DNA of 64,000 nt from assembly GCF_003007685.1 (NCBI RefSeq), contig NZ_PXNN01000014.1:56001-120000 (forward strand), given 5' to 3'. Origin of the DNA: Marinobacter halophilus (GTDB lineage Bacteria > Pseudomonadota > Gammaproteobacteria > Pseudomonadales > Oleiphilaceae). Position numbers and translations under genes: made by a program. The notes below the pieces were generated by a model that saw only the letters and a list, made by a program, of their open reading frames with translations, made no database searches and was not told the DNA's origin. Below are positions 34,844 to 45,419 of this stretch, one piece after another; the first letter of the stretch is position 1; every line of letters starts with the position of its first letter.

Positions 34844-37591
34844 TTGAGTACCCGCTATCTGGAAAGTCTGTTCAACCCTGAATCCATTGTGATAGTTGGT
34901 GCGTCCGAACGGTCCGACAATCTCGGCGGTATGGTACTGCGAAACCTGTTGGGGGGCGGCTTTCCCGGCCGGTTGGTGGTGGTCAACCAGACCGGTTACG
35001 ACAATGTGCACGGCGTTGCCTGCGTAAAATCAGTGTCGAGGCTGGATTTCAGCCCGGACCTGGCCATTGTCTGTACGCCGCCGGATACGGTGCCCAAGAT
35101 GATTCGCAAGCTGGGCGAGTGTGGCGTGCGTACCGCCATTGTGATGACCGGGGGTATGTCGCGTACCCACAGTAAAACCGGCCAGCCACTGATGTATTCG
35201 GTGCGGGATGCTGCCCGGGAAACCGGTATCAGAGTGCTCGGCCCCAATACCATTGGCCTGATGGTGCCGGCCCGGCACCTGAACGCCACATACGCTCACA
35301 TGGGCGCTATCCCGGGCCGGGTGGCTTTTGTCGGTCAGTCCGGCACCATCGCCAGCTCAATCATTGACTGGGCCTTTGCCCGGGGCGTCGGCTTCTCCTA
35401 TTTCCTGACCCTGGGCGATGGCATGGACATCGATCACGACGATCTGATCGATTATCTGGCCCAGGATACTCAGACCCGTGCCATTCTCTTGCACATCGAA
35501 AACATTCCCAATCCGCGCCGGTTTATGTCCGCAGTCCGGGTTGCTTCTCGCACCAAGCCGGTCATTGCCGTTAAATCCGGGCGGGTACCGGAGTCCGAAT
35601 GGTTCCCCCACGAACTGCCTGCCGGCATCAAACGCAGCGACCCGGTCTACGACGCCATGCTTCAGCGCGCTGGTGTGTTGCGCGTGGATGGGTTGGGCCA
35701 AATGTTTGATGCGCTGGAAACCCTGACCCGAATGCGTCCGTTGCGGCGGGAATCCCTGGCCATCATGGCTAACGGTGTCGGCCCGGGCGTGCTGGCGGTC
35801 GATCGTTTGGCGGATCTTGGCGGCGAACTGGCGGAGTTGTCGGAAACTTCCATCAATGGGCTGGCCGAGTTGCTGCCGCCGTACTGGACCCGTAAAAACC
35901 CCATTGACCTTAACTACGATGCCAGCCCGGAACTCTACAGCCAAGCCATCAAGATTCTCGCCAAGGATCCGAATGTCGCCAATGTGCTGGTGATGTATGC
36001 CCCCACGCTGGTTCAGGACAGCCTGCAGATTGCCGATGCGGTGGTGCAGGCGTCCAAGGGTACGCGCCTGAATATCTTTACCTGCTGGTTGGGGCAAAGC
36101 ACGGTGATGGATTCCCGGGAGGAGTTTTACCGGGCCGGGTTGCCGTCGTTCTTCAACCCGGAAAAAGCCGTCATGGCCTTTATGCAGCATGTGCGGCACC
36201 AGCGGGTGCAGCGTCTGCTGACCGAAACCCCGGAATCGTTCACCGACCATTTTGCCGATCGGGCCAATACCCGGAAACTGGTTGCCAGGGCGCTTCGGGA
36301 TGGCCGCCGGCACCTTTCCCATCGGGACGCCCGCCGGGTGATCTGCGACTACGGTATCAACACCATAGACACGGTGTACTGCGATGATCTGGAAGAAGTG
36401 CTCGAAGTGTTTGCGGTGGAACGCCGGCCCATCGATATCAGCGTGGTCCATGAGCAGGGGTGTTATCCGTTTCTGGATCTGAGCCCGACCCAGCGCCGCT
36501 ACAAAGGCACTGTGAAAAAACTCAACAGCGAGCAGGCCATCATCGATACCTGTCGGTTTCTGATGGACGAGTATCGGGAGCATTTCCCCCAGAGTGGCTT
36601 TCTGGGGTTTGCGGTGCAGCGTTCCTACCAGCACGTGGGTGGCATTGAGTTCAGCGTCGGCATCACCCGTGACGAATTGTTTGGCCCGTTAGTGGTGTGC
36701 GGGGCGGCCGGTGCTCAGGTCAACATCATGAGCGACCGGCAGATTGCGTTGCCACCATTGAACATGGTGCTGGCCCGGGAGTTGTTGCGCCGCACCTACA
36801 TGTACAAGTTGCTGAAAGAGCACAGCCTGAAGCCGGAAGAAGACATTCGGGCGGTCTCTGAAACCCTGGTGACGCTGTCCCAGATTGTGATCGATATTCC
36901 GGAAATTCGCGGCCTGGAAATTTCACCGCTGCTGTTCAATGAGCAGGGTGCGGTGGCAGTAAATATCTCCATCGATCTCGACGATAAGCCGGGCCGGCCT
37001 ATTATTCAGCCGTACCCAAGAGAGCTGGAAGAATGGATTGTACTGCCCAGGTCCGGTCGGCGAGTGATTATCCGGCCGGTACTGGCGGAGGACGAGCCGG
37101 CGCATCGGTCTTTCCACGAGCATCAGTCGCCGGAATCGATCCGGTACCGGTTCTTCCAGTACCGCAAGCATTTCTCCCGGGAAGACGTGGCCCAGATGGT
37201 GCAGATCGATTACGACCGGGAAATGGTGTTCATCGCCAACGCTCCCCGCCTGGACGGTGAAGGTGAGGAAACCCTGGGCACGGTGCGTACCTGGACCGAT
37301 GCCGACAACCTGCGTTGTGAGTTCGCGGTAATGGTGGATGACCGCATGAAGGGGGAGGGGCTGGGGGTTGCCCTGATGCAGAAAATGATTGATTACTGCA
37401 GGGCCCGCGGCACCATGGAAATGATCGGTAATGTATTGGCGGATAACCGGCCGATGCTGAAGCTGGCGGAGCATCTGGGTTTTGAGACCAGGTACAATTC
37501 GGAGGAAGAAGTAATGGATCTACGGCTGGTGCTGAACGAGCCGGAAAATGACTGGCAGAAGGAGCGGCTGGGCAAAGGGGGCCACCTGTAG
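34844..37591 (+). CDS. Pat/PatZ-type protein lysine acetyltransferase (acyl-CoA synthetase-like plus GNAT)
   Basis: 915 residues from a TTG at 34844, with AGGGAGA 7 bases upstream and no in-frame ATG until ~35 codons later. The N-terminal CoA-binding domain (IVIVGASERSDNLGG) and succinyl-CoA ligase-like region are followed by an ATP-grasp-like part (residues ~480-720). A GNAT domain (~735-890) ends the protein, with FAVMVDDRMKGEGLGVALM. This is the layout of PatZ, which acetylates acetyl-CoA synthetase and other proteins. Low translation through TTG may keep levels modest. Confidence 0.82.
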   Translation: MSTRYLESLFNPESIVIVGASERSDNLGGMVLRNLLGGGFPGRLVVVNQTGYDNVHGVACVKSVSRLDFSPDLAIVCTPPDTVPKMIRKLGECGVRTAIVMTGGMSRTHSKTGQPLMYSVRDAARETGIRVLGPNTIGLMVPARHLNATYAHMGAIPGRVAFVGQSGTIASSIIDWAFARGVGFSYFLTLGDGMDIDHDDLIDYLAQDTQTRAILLHIENIPNPRRFMSAVRVASRTKPVIAVKSGRVPESEWFPHELPAGIKRSDPVYDAMLQRAGVLRVDGLGQMFDALETLTRMRPLRRESLAIMANGVGPGVLAVDRLADLGGELAELSETSINGLAELLPPYWTRKNPIDLNYDASPELYSQAIKILAKDPNVANVLVMYAPTLVQDSLQIADAVVQASKGTRLNIFTCWLGQSTVMDSREEFYRAGLPSFFNPEKAVMAFMQHVRHQRVQRLLTETPESFTDHFADRANTRKLVARALRDGRRHLSHRDARRVICDYGINTIDTVYCDDLEEVLEVFAVERRPIDISVVHEQGCYPFLDLSPTQRRYKGTVKKLNSEQAIIDTCRFLMDEYREHFPQSGFLGFAVQRSYQHVGGIEFSVGITRDELFGPLVVCGAAGAQVNIMSDRQIALPPLNMVLARELLRRTYMYKLLKEHSLKPEEDIRAVSETLVTLSQIVIDIPEIRGLEISPLLFNEQGAVAVNISIDLDDKPGRPIIQPYPRELEEWIVLPRSGRRVIIRPVLAEDEPAHRSFHEHQSPESIRYRFFQYRKHFSREDVAQMVQIDYDREMVFIANAPRLDGEGEETLGTVRTWTDADNLRCEFAVMVDDRMKGEGLGVALMQKMIDYCRARGTMEMIGNVLADNRPMLKLAEHLGFETRYNSEEEVMDLRLVLNEPENDWQKERLGKGGHL

Positions 37592-37611
37592 GCCCGCTTT
37601 GCCCGCGCCGT

Positions 37612-38544
37612 TTACGCTTCTTCTTCGACAATGGCGGAGCGGTCTTCGCCGCCCAGGGCCTCCAGCAGGCCTGGAATCATGCGGGACAGTTCCATGGTCA
37701 TCAGGGTAAAGGCTGCGTCAAACTTGGCGACTGCATCGTCTACATCCACGTCGTCCAGCTGATCCTGCAGGGTTTCGCCGAACTTCAGGCGGCGAATGCC
37801 CAGCTCCTCATCCAGTACAAACGACACGTTGTCGTCCCAGGTCAGTGACAGCTTGGTCACCTGCATGCCCGTTTCCAGATGATTACGGATTTCGTCAGCT
37901 TTCAGGTCCAGGCCTTTGCAGCGCACCACGCCGCCGTCCTCGGACGGGTCTTTGAGTTCACATTCATTGCCAAGCACAATGCTGGCGGGGTGCTCGATGG
38001 TCTCGTTTAACCAACCGGTAAAGGTGAAGGCCGGAGCCTGCTCGACTGCGGGCGGCCGCACAGGCAGTGAGCCCACGCTTTTACGCAGGGTAGAGGCCAG
38101 GTCTTCCGCCTGTTTGGCAGAGCCGGCATCGACCACCAGTACACCATCCTGAGGCGCTAGGTAAGCGAAGCAGCGGCGATTGCGGGAGAACGCCTGGGGC
38201 AGCATCTCCAGCATCACCTGTTCCTTGATTTCTTCTTTCTCTTTTTTGCGAACCTTGCGCCCCTGGTCCAGTTCGATGGCCTCGGCACGCTCTTCCACCG
38301 CTTCCTTGACCACCGGGCCCGGCAGAATCTTTTCTTCTTTACGCAGCGCAATCAGGTGGTAGCCGTTGGCGCTGTGAACCATCTGGTCGCCGTGTTTGCC
38401 CAGGGGCGGCACCCAGCCCTGGCGCAGAGTTTCTTGTGGACCACAGGGTTTGAAAGCGTCTGCTCTCAACTTTTCTTCCAGATCTTCGGGAGTGATATCG
38501 AAGGGTTTGGTGAAACGGAAAACTCGGGCGTTACGAAACCACAT
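37612..38544 (-). CDS. rdgC: Recombination-associated protein RdgC
   Basis: 310 residues, close to the 303 of E. coli. The N-terminus MWFRNARVFRFTKPF and the long charged central part (DQGRKVRKKEKEEIKEQV) are characteristic. RdgC forms a ring on DNA and restrains RecA. It is the last gene of a minus-strand run beginning near ubiG, with a 98-base gap upstream holding a small palindrome. Confidence 0.92.
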   Translation of the reverse strand: MWFRNARVFRFTKPFDITPEDLEEKLRADAFKPCGPQETLRQGWVPPLGKHGDQMVHSANGYHLIALRKEEKILPGPVVKEAVEERAEAIELDQGRKVRKKEKEEIKEQVMLEMLPQAFSRNRRCFAYLAPQDGVLVVDAGSAKQAEDLASTLRKSVGSLPVRPPAVEQAPAFTFTGWLNETIEHPASIVLGNECELKDPSEDGGVVRCKGLDLKADEIRNHLETGMQVTKLSLTWDDNVSFVLDEELGIRRLKFGETLQDQLDDVDVDDAVAKFDAAFTLMTMELSRMIPGLLEALGGEDRSAIVEEEA

Positions 38545-38596
38545 GCGGTTGGAATCCTTGCTGTCAGTTCAGAGCATTGCAAAAGGGAAGGGATAA

Positions 38597-38620
38597 TACG
38601 GCCACACCGGTGCGGCCGTA
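38597..38620. terminator. Palindrome between the DUF2788 gene and rdgC
   Basis: TACGGCC and GGCCGTA pair around an inner CACC/GGTG stem with a G-U step. There is no clear T-run, so it could be a weak terminator, attenuator or protein site. Confidence 0.35.
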
Positions 38621-38642
38621 AAGTGACGGGTATCCGGGCAGG

Positions 38643-38843
38643 TCAGATTTGCATGATCTCAACCAGCACGGTTTTGACAATAAAGCCGACAACGCCTGCG
38701 CCCAATATGGTAAACAGAGCAATGGTACCAAACATGCCCGCCTGGGATTTTTTTGCCAGATCCCATACGATGAAACCCATCCAGACAATAAGACCCGTCA
38801 GAAACACCATCAAGGCGATCTGGGAGAAAACTGCTTCGTTCAT
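38643..38843 (-). CDS. DUF2788 small membrane protein
   Basis: 66 residues with two hydrophobic helices (FSQIALMVFLTGLIVWMGFI and GTIALFTILGAGVVGFIVKT) joined by a short charged loop (DLAKKSQ). Matches the DUF2788 family. It is 26 bases from the yaaA stop on the same strand. Function is not known; inner membrane location is expected. Confidence 0.75.
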   Translation of the reverse strand: MNEAVFSQIALMVFLTGLIVWMGFIVWDLAKKSQAGMFGTIALFTILGAGVVGFIVKTVLVEIMQI

Positions 38844-38869
38844 GGTTACTCCGATATTAACTGAAACGG

Positions 38870-39640
38870 TTACGGTTGATCCCGCAGGAAAACCCAGTTG
38901 TTTTTATCGGATTGGTCTTCGCTGAAGTAATAGCCTTCAAGGTTGAAACCCTTGAGGTCATCGACCTGGCTGATGCGGTTCTGAGTAGCATAACGGCACA
39001 TCAGGCCCCGGGCTTTCTTGGCGTAAAAGCTGATCATCTTGTATTGGCCGTTCTTCCAGTCTTTGAACTGGGGGGTGATCAGGCGTCCATCAAGATCCTT
39101 CTTCTTTATACTCTTGAAGTATTCGTTGGACGCCAGGTTAACCAGAACCTGATCGTCCTCCGCCAGCAATTGGTTCAGGGCCTCGGTGAGCTTGTTGCCC
39201 CAGAACGCATAGAGGTCTTTGCCCCGCTGGTTTTCGAACCGGGTGCCCATTTCCAGCCGATAGGGTTGCATCAGATCCAGCGGCTTCAGCAGGCCGTAGA
39301 GGCCGGAAAGCATGCGCAGGTGCTTCTGGGCAAAGGCGAAGTCTTCGTCGCTGAAGGTCTCGGCATCAAGCCCGGTGTAGACATCACCCTTGAAAGCCAG
39401 AATGGCCTGGCGAGCATTGTTTAGGGTGAACGGCGTGCTCCAGGCGCGAAAACGTTCGGCGTTCAGTTGGCCGAGCTTGTCGCTGATGCTCATCAGGTTA
39501 CTGACCTGATGCGGTTCCAGATCTTTAAGCTGGTCGATCAGCTCGCAGGCGTCGTCCAGAAAATCCGGTTGGGTGTAGGTGTCCGTCGCCAATGGGCTGT
39601 CGTAGTCCAGCGTTTTGGCGGGGGAGATAATCATCAGCAT
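38870..39640 (-). CDS. yaaA: Peroxide stress protein YaaA
   Basis: 256 residues, the standard length. Family motifs: [13 protein letters not shown] at the N-terminus and [13 protein letters not shown] [12 protein letters not shown], and CRYA near the C-terminus (YFSEDQSD follows). YaaA lowers free iron during peroxide stress and binds DNA. It is 12 bases downstream of the glutaredoxin-like gene, in the same run as yciK and mupP. Confidence 0.93.
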   Translation of the reverse strand: MLMIISPAKTLDYDSPLATDTYTQPDFLDDACELIDQLKDLEPHQVSNLMSISDKLGQLNAERFRAWSTPFTLNNARQAILAFKGDVYTGLDAETFSDEDFAFAQKHLRMLSGLYGLLKPLDLMQPYRLEMGTRFENQRGKDLYAFWGNKLTEALNQLLAEDDQVLVNLASNEYFKSIKKKDLDGRLITPQFKDWKNGQYKMISFYAKKARGLMCRYATQNRISQVDDLKGFNLEGYYFSEDQSDKNNWVFLRDQP

Positions 39641-39652
39641 GTCAGCAATTCC

Positions 39653-39886
39653 TCATTGCAGAAACGTCAGTAACTGTTCCCGGGTGAACGGCCAGTCCAG
39701 CTCCGCCCCGGTATCGTTGCGGCGCAGTACCGGAATTCGCGTGCCGTAACGTGCAACCAGCATTTCAGACTGGGCAATATCCACCACATCGACCGGAATG
39801 GGTGCTGGCATGGGCGTGCTGACCAGCAGGGATTCTGCCAGTTCGCACAAGTGGCACTGGGACGTGGTGTAGAACAGAAGCTCCAT
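39653..39886 (-). CDS. Glutaredoxin-like thiol protein (DUF836 type)
   Basis: 77 residues with the redox motif CHLC at 12-15 (FYTTSQCHLCELAE) and a cis-Pro region (TRIPVLRR). A small thioredoxin-fold protein of the glutaredoxin/DUF836 family, probably cytoplasmic. Its ATG shares one base with the yciK stop (TAATG), so it is translationally coupled. Confidence 0.85.
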   Translation of the reverse strand: MELLFYTTSQCHLCELAESLLVSTPMPAPIPVDVVDIAQSEMLVARYGTRIPVLRRNDTGAELDWPFTREQLLTFLQ

Positions 39887-40638
39887 TACTGTTTCGGCTG
39901 CGCGTCGATCTGCTGGCCATTAATGCAATGGCTGTCTTTGCCCATAAGGTACAGGTAGACCGACATCAGCGCTTCCGGGCCCGGGTTCTGGTTCGGATTC
40001 TCGGCCGGGTATGCCAGGACTCTCATATTGGTGCGGGTGGCGCCCGGGTTCAGACTGTTTACCCGGATGTTGTGCCGGGTGTCGTTCAGCTCATCGGCCA
40101 GCAGCTGGCTCAGCCCCTCGAGTGCAAATTTTGATACCGCATACGCGCCCCAGTAGGCCCGGGCCTGGCGGCCGACGCCGGAAGAGGTGAAGATCATCGA
40201 GGCATCATCGGATTTGCGCAGCAGGGGAATCATCGCCCGGCTCAGCAGGAATGGGGCGGTGGCGTTTACCTGCATGACCTTGCTCCAGGTTTCCGGATCA
40301 TAAAGCTCGACCGGACTGCGTGAACCCAGAATGCCGGCGTTGTGCAACAAGCCGTCGAGCCGGCCGAAGTTCTCTTCCAGAGTCATCGCCAGCTCTTCGT
40401 ATTCTTTGACTGCGGCGCCCTCAAAATTCATCGGCACGATGGCCGGTTGTGGATGGCCGGCGGCCTCGATCTCGTCATACACATCTTCCAGCTTGGCCAC
40501 GGTGCGGCCTACCAGGATCACGGTGGCGCCATGTGCGGCGAAGGCCTTGGCGGCAGCGCGGCCGATGCCGCTGCCGGCTCCGGTAACCATAACAATGCGG
40601 TCTTTCAAAAGATCGGCGGGAGCCTGGTAATCATGCAT
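39886..40638 (-). CDS. yciK: YciK-type short-chain dehydrogenase
   Basis: 250 residues: TGAGSGIGRAAAK, LHNAG, the serine in FTSSGVG and YAVSK. The C-terminal PEALMSVYLYLMGKDS and the position beside mupP identify it as the YciK group. The in vivo substrate is unknown. It sits between mupP and the glutaredoxin-like gene. Confidence 0.88.
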   Translation of the reverse strand: MHDYQAPADLLKDRIVMVTGAGSGIGRAAAKAFAAHGATVILVGRTVAKLEDVYDEIEAAGHPQPAIVPMNFEGAAVKEYEELAMTLEENFGRLDGLLHNAGILGSRSPVELYDPETWSKVMQVNATAPFLLSRAMIPLLRKSDDASMIFTSSGVGRQARAYWGAYAVSKFALEGLSQLLADELNDTRHNIRVNSLNPGATRTNMRVLAYPAENPNQNPGPEALMSVYLYLMGKDSHCINGQQIDAQPKQ

Positions 40639-40702
40639 AACCTGTCTCCGTGTTCAGGCGGTTACTGGCCAGCTTCGGGCCGGTGACGAAATTTAATGGT
40701 GG

Positions 40703-41368
40703 TTATTGTAACAGCTTTGCCAGATCGGCGACGGTGTCTGCAATGGCATCGGCTTGCCACAGGTCAACCGATTCCGGTTGCTCGATGTAGCCATAACGCA
40801 CCGCGATGGTCCGCATGCCCGCGTTGCGGCCTGCTTCGATGTCGCGCTCGTGATCGCCCACATACACCGCACGGGCCGGATCTACGCCTATTCGTTGGCA
40901 GGCCAGGAACAGGGCTTCCGGATGCGGCTTGCGTTCGGAGACGTGGTCCGGGCAGATCAGCGTGGCGCAACGCTCCTCCAGGCCAAGGGCGACAATCAGG
41001 GGGGCAGCAAAACGCACCGGTTTGTTGGTGACAATGCCCCAGGGGATAGCTTTGGTTTCCAGAATTTCCAACAGTTGATCCATGCCCTCAAACAGCGTGG
41101 TTTCATCCGCGACACCGGCCTCGTAGAGATCCAGAAACGCTGTGTGCTTCTCCAGATAGCCTTCGTGTTCCGGTTCCAGGCCAAAGCCAATCCGAACCAT
41201 GGCCCGGGCGCCATTGGAGACGGAGCAGCGGATGTGTTCGGCTGGCAGCGCGGCCAGGCTGTGCTGTTGCCTGAGCAGGTTCAGGCAGCGGATAAAATCG
41301 GGTGCGGTATCGATCAGGGTGCCGTCCAGATCGAATAAAACCGCTGATGGTTGTGGGTCAGTCTTCAC
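40703..41368 (-). CDS. mupP: HAD phosphatase, probable N-acetylmuramic acid 6-phosphate phosphatase MupP
   Basis: 221 residues with HAD motifs: [22 protein letters not shown]-type VTNKPVRFA, and [14 protein letters not shown]. Sequence alone would read phosphoglycolate phosphatase; the position between ubiG and yciK matches mupP of Pseudomonas, which serves cell-wall recycling. It overlaps the ubiG end by 11 bases. Confidence 0.82.
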   Translation of the reverse strand: MKTDPQPSAVLFDLDGTLIDTAPDFIRCLNLLRQQHSLAALPAEHIRCSVSNGARAMVRIGFGLEPEHEGYLEKHTAFLDLYEAGVADETTLFEGMDQLLEILETKAIPWGIVTNKPVRFAAPLIVALGLEERCATLICPDHVSERKPHPEALFLACQRIGVDPARAVYVGDHERDIEAGRNAGMRTIAVRYGYIEQPESVDLWQADAIADTVADLAKLLQ

Positions 41369-42074
41369 GAATATCCCGCGCGTGCATCAGGTAATTGACG
41401 TCTACATCCCGCCCCAGTTTGTAGGTCTTGGTGAGAAGGTTGTAGGTCATTCCCGTGAGTTCCTGTACCTCCAGGTTGGCGTGGCGCAGGTGATCCGACA
41501 TCTCGGAGGGCCGGATAAATTTCTTCCACTCGTGGGTGCCCTTGGGCAGCAGGCTGAGCACGTACTCGGCACCGACAATGGCGAAAAGGAACGACTTGGG
41601 GTTGCGATTGATGGTAGACACAAACATATGGCCGCCCGGGCGCAGCAAGGCAGCGCAGGCACGGATCACCGAGGCTGGATCCGGCACGTGCTCAAGCATT
41701 TCCAGGCAAGTGACGGCGTCGTACTGGCCGGCCTGTTCCGGGTCGCGGGCCAGTTCTTCTACCGTGATCTGCCGGTAGTCCACCTTGATGCCGGTCTCCA
41801 GACCGTGCAGTTTGGCTACCGAGAGCGGGGCTTCGCCCATATCGATGCCGGTCACATGAGCGCCACGTAACGCCATGCCCTCGGACAGCAAACCGCCACC
41901 ACAGCCGACATCCAACACCTTCTTGCCCGCCAGGGACACCCTCTGGTCAATATAATTGAGCCGCAACGGGTTGATGTCGTGCAAGGGTTTGAACTCGCTG
42001 GTGGGGTCCCACCAACGGCTGGCAAGGGCTTCAAACTTGGCAATCTCGTTGTGGTCTACGTTCTGGTTGCTCAT
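41358..42074 (-). CDS. ubiG: Ubiquinone O-methyltransferase UbiG
   Basis: 238 residues, normal UbiG length. SAM motif [26 protein letters not shown], and the family block [19 protein letters not shown] at the N-terminus. It carries out the two O-methylation steps of ubiquinone synthesis. It is 23 bases after the MTA deaminase gene and overlaps mupP by 11 bases, suggesting one operon. Confidence 0.95.
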   Translation of the reverse strand: MSNQNVDHNEIAKFEALASRWWDPTSEFKPLHDINPLRLNYIDQRVSLAGKKVLDVGCGGGLLSEGMALRGAHVTGIDMGEAPLSVAKLHGLETGIKVDYRQITVEELARDPEQAGQYDAVTCLEMLEHVPDPASVIRACAALLRPGGHMFVSTINRNPKSFLFAIVGAEYVLSLLPKGTHEWKKFIRPSEMSDHLRHANLEVQELTGMTYNLLTKTYKLGRDVDVNYLMHARDIRED

Positions 42075-42097
42075 GGTGTTACACCTGGTTTGAAGAG

Positions 42098-43426
42098 TTA
42101 ACTGAGAATCTGTCGGCGCCAGTCGCTGACGCGCAGCATCAGATCTGGCACATCGATACGGGTCAGGCGGCCGTCCTGTAATTGAGGTACGCCATGAATC
42201 CAGCTATGGCTTACCGCTCGGCCATGATTGCTGTAGATCAGGTGCGATGCCGGATCATAAACCGGCTGCAGGTACGGGTCGCTCAGGTCTACCGCGATCA
42301 GGTCGGCCAGTTTGCCGGCGGTCACTGAGCCCAGCTCATGGTCTCGGCCCAGCGCCCGGGCACCGTTCATGGTGGCCATCTCGAGCGCACGGTGGGCCGA
42401 CAGTGCGGAGGCATCCCCGGCCACCACTTTGGCGATCATGGCGGCGGTTTTGAGTTCACCAAACAAGTCAAGGTCATTATTGCTGGCCGCACCATCGGTG
42501 CCAATGCTGACGTTGATGCCGTGGTCCATCAGCTTTTGCACCGGGCACAGGCCACTGGCCAGTTTCAGGTTGGATTCCGGGCAGTGCACGACGTGGGCGC
42601 CGGCGCGGGATAGCTGCTGAAGATCGGAGTCGTCAATCTGGGTCATGTGCACGCACTGGGTGTTGCTGCCAAGGATGCCCAGTTCGGCCATGCGGGAAAC
42701 CGGGCGCTGGCCGGAATTTTTCAGGGCGTCTTCGACCTCGAAGGCGGTCTCATGGAGGTGCAACTGAATGGCCGTGCCGGTTTGCTCAGATAGAGCCACT
42801 GCCGAGCGCAAGGGTTGATCAGAGACGGTGTAAGGCGCATGGGGGCCGATGGCTGGCATGATGTAGTCGTCGTTGCGCCACTGCTCGATCAGGGCCGCGC
42901 CTTTATGCAGATACTCCTCAGGGCCTGAACCCCACACGGTCGGCATGTCCATCAACGGAAAGCAGACCTGTGCCCGCATACCGACATCGTGCGCTGCCTG
43001 GGCGGTGATTTCAGGAAAGAAATACATATCGGAGAAAGTGGTAGTGCCGGTGCGCAGCATTTCGGCCATTGCCAAACGGCTGCCATCCAGCACGAACTGT
43101 TCGCCGACAAATCTACCTTCGGCCGGCCAGATATGGTCGTTGAGCCAGGTCATCAGGGGCAGGTCGTCGGCCATGCCCCGGAACAGAGACATGGCCGTGT
43201 GACCGTGCAGGTTGATCAGGCCGGGCAGCACCACATGGCTGTTCAAATTCAGGGTTTCCCGGGTGCGATACGCCAGATCGGCTTCAGCCTGAGGCAGAAC
43301 TGCGGCAATGCGGCTGCCCTGCAGGATCACCGCTTGATGCTCCAGCACGACGTTAAAGGGCTGCACAGGAATCAGCCAGCGGGCGTTGATTCGGATATCG
43401 GCTGCGGTGATGGTGTCTGCCGTCAT
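42098..43426 (-). CDS. TRZ/ATZ-type amidohydrolase, probable MTA/SAH deaminase
   Basis: 442 residues. Metal ligands HGH in [26 protein letters not shown], the histidine in [12 protein letters not shown] and the aspartate in [15 protein letters not shown] are all present. It matches 5-methylthioadenosine / S-adenosylhomocysteine deaminases. The divergent neighbour mtnA supports a role in methylthioadenosine salvage. It heads the run that includes ubiG and mupP. Confidence 0.87.
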   Translation of the reverse strand: MTADTITAADIRINARWLIPVQPFNVVLEHQAVILQGSRIAAVLPQAEADLAYRTRETLNLNSHVVLPGLINLHGHTAMSLFRGMADDLPLMTWLNDHIWPAEGRFVGEQFVLDGSRLAMAEMLRTGTTTFSDMYFFPEITAQAAHDVGMRAQVCFPLMDMPTVWGSGPEEYLHKGAALIEQWRNDDYIMPAIGPHAPYTVSDQPLRSAVALSEQTGTAIQLHLHETAFEVEDALKNSGQRPVSRMAELGILGSNTQCVHMTQIDDSDLQQLSRAGAHVVHCPESNLKLASGLCPVQKLMDHGINVSIGTDGAASNNDLDLFGELKTAAMIAKVVAGDASALSAHRALEMATMNGARALGRDHELGSVTAGKLADLIAVDLSDPYLQPVYDPASHLIYSNHGRAVSHSWIHGVPQLQDGRLTRIDVPDLMLRVSDWRRQILS

Positions 43427-43608
43427 TAACCTGCCTTCGGGTTGCGGGCACGGAACTGTGCCGAAAAATTCAATTGAGAAGTATAACCAGCTGCCGTTGG
43501 CAGGACTACCCCAGTGGCCATCCCTGTCGGGCTTGCCTGCAACCGGGAGGGCAATCTGCTGACATGGCGTTATACTGGCGTTTTTATGACATCAAGACGG
43601 AGTTGATT

Positions 43609-44664
43609 ATGGTAACCAACCCTTCCAGCCGATCAATGGGCACCGTGGCCATGCGCTGGCATGGCGACAGTCTGGAACTGCTGGATCAGCGCCTGCTGCC
43701 CACGGAAGAGCATTGGATTACCGCCGAGGGCGCCGCCGGGGTTGTTCAATGCATCGCGGACATGGTTGTCCGGGGTGCGCCGGCAATCGGTATCAGCGCC
43801 GCCTACGGGGTTGCGTTGGCAGCCCGGCATGCCGGCGCTGACGACTGGCAAGCAGAGGTCAGCCAAGCCATCCAGGAGCTGGCGAAATCCCGGCCAACGG
43901 CGGTCAATCTGTTCTGGGCGCTGGAGCGCATGGAGCAGGTGTTCAACAGTTGTGACTCCCTCAGCGATGCAGCCAAAAGACTGGCGGCCGAGGCGGTGCG
44001 CATTCATGAAGAAGACCTCGCAGCCAATTTGGCGATGGCTGACCATGCACTGGGTGTGATTAGCCCGGTCCAGCCGATTTCGGTGCTGACCCACTGCAAC
44101 ACTGGTGCGCTGGCAACGGGTGGTTATGGCACGGCGTTGGGGGTGATTCGCCGGTTGCATGAAGAGCGGCTGCTTACGCGGGTCTATGCTGATGAAACCC
44201 GGCCCTGGCTGCAGGGCAGCCGGCTGACCGCCTGGGAACTGAGCCGTGATGATATTCCGGTCACGCTGAATGCCGATGGAGCAGCAGCTGCCATTATGGC
44301 ATCAGGTAAGGTCAAGTGGGTGATTGTCGGGGCAGACCGCATCACTGCTAATGGCGACGTTGCCAACAAAATCGGAACTTATAGTCTTGCAGTGTTGGCC
44401 AGGCACCATGACATCGGTTTCATGGTGGTGGCGCCGTCGAGCACGGTGGATATGTCGCTCGCATCCGGTATAGACATCCCAATAGAACAGCGTGATGGCA
44501 CCGAAATTAGAGAGATTCGGGGGATTCAACTGGCGCCCGCTGGTGTTGAGGTGTTCAATCCGGTGTTTGATGTGACACCGGCCGGCCTTATTGACGCCAT
44601 CGTGACCGAGAAAGGCGTGATCCGGAATCCGGACATCATCGGGATGCGGGCGCTATTTTCCTGA
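43609..44664 (+). CDS. mtnA: S-methyl-5-thioribose-1-phosphate isomerase
   Basis: 351 residues from the ATG at 43609 (MVTNPSSRS), preceded by CGGAG; a far upstream in-frame start is not supported. Motifs include [32 protein letters not shown] and [20 protein letters not shown]. It isomerises methylthioribose-1-phosphate in methionine salvage. Divergent from the MTA deaminase gene; its last 12 bases overlap the convergent XRE-like gene. Confidence 0.95.
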   Translation: MVTNPSSRSMGTVAMRWHGDSLELLDQRLLPTEEHWITAEGAAGVVQCIADMVVRGAPAIGISAAYGVALAARHAGADDWQAEVSQAIQELAKSRPTAVNLFWALERMEQVFNSCDSLSDAAKRLAAEAVRIHEEDLAANLAMADHALGVISPVQPISVLTHCNTGALATGGYGTALGVIRRLHEERLLTRVYADETRPWLQGSRLTAWELSRDDIPVTLNADGAAAAIMASGKVKWVIVGADRITANGDVANKIGTYSLAVLARHHDIGFMVVAPSSTVDMSLASGIDIPIEQRDGTEIREIRGIQLAPAGVEVFNPVFDVTPAGLIDAIVTEKGVIRNPDIIGMRALFS

Positions 44665-45414
44665 TGGGGTGTTTTTGTCCGGGCTGTCCTGGGGCTGAAG
44701 CTTCGCCTTCAGTTCCTCCACTTCCATCTCTTGTTTCTCAATAAAGTGTAGAGACATTTCAAAGCTCTGGCGGGTGAATTCCAGCACTTTGCGGAAGCCT
44801 TCATCAGACAGATTGCGGGCGTCGTCGTGGCGTCGGAAGATGTTGATAAATTCCCGCTCCCGCTCAAACTGCAGCGGGATGCGGCCAACACCCCAGTCAT
44901 TTAGCAACTGCCACACTTCGGGGTTGTAGTTGCGGGTAGTGCGCATGATGAACGGAATCGGATCGTTTCGGGCAATCAGGGATGCCAGACGCAGGATCAG
45001 CTCAAAAGAGAGGGTCGAGGTGCCGTTTTCAATGGCTTCCAGCAGGGATTTGTCTTTAAGGTTCAGCGCCTCGCTCATTTCTGACAGGGTTAATCCGGCC
45101 ACTTCGCGGATGTCTTTGAGCGACTGTCCGGCGCTCAGCATGGCGCGCAGTTGATCCTGAGAGTTGACCAGAACGCGGCCAACGCGCAGTGAAGTGTCAG
45201 TCGCCCGGGCACCCAGCCGCAACGCAGAACCGGTAAAGCCGGCAATGCGCTCGAAGAGGCTGCTGTCCGGTGTCTTGTTCCGGGTGTCTGCCTGCTCGAT
45301 ACCGTCCACCTCTTCCATGGAACGCATGGCGTGCAGTGCATCCAGCAGCATGTCACGCAGGACACGGGCGCGCTGACCATTGTCCTGTTGACCGATGGGG
45401 TTTTGCCCGGCCAT
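44653..45414 (-). CDS. XRE-type helix-turn-helix protein behind prc
   Basis: 253 residues from ATG 45414; a GTG at 45423 overlapping the prc stop (GTGA) is an alternative adding 3 residues. A helix-turn-helix is visible mid-protein ([20 protein letters not shown], then SLLEAIENG). The C-terminus is charged and may be a coiled coil ([17 protein letters not shown]). A cytoplasmic regulator or DNA-binding protein, probably cotranscribed with the prc protease. Targets unknown. Confidence 0.75.
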   Translation of the reverse strand: MAGQNPIGQQDNGQRARVLRDMLLDALHAMRSMEEVDGIEQADTRNKTPDSSLFERIAGFTGSALRLGARATDTSLRVGRVLVNSQDQLRAMLSAGQSLKDIREVAGLTLSEMSEALNLKDKSLLEAIENGTSTLSFELILRLASLIARNDPIPFIMRTTRNYNPEVWQLLNDWGVGRIPLQFEREREFINIFRRHDDARNLSDEGFRKVLEFTRQSFEMSLHFIEKQEMEVEELKAKLQPQDSPDKNTPSGK

Positions 45415-45419
45415 CAGAG

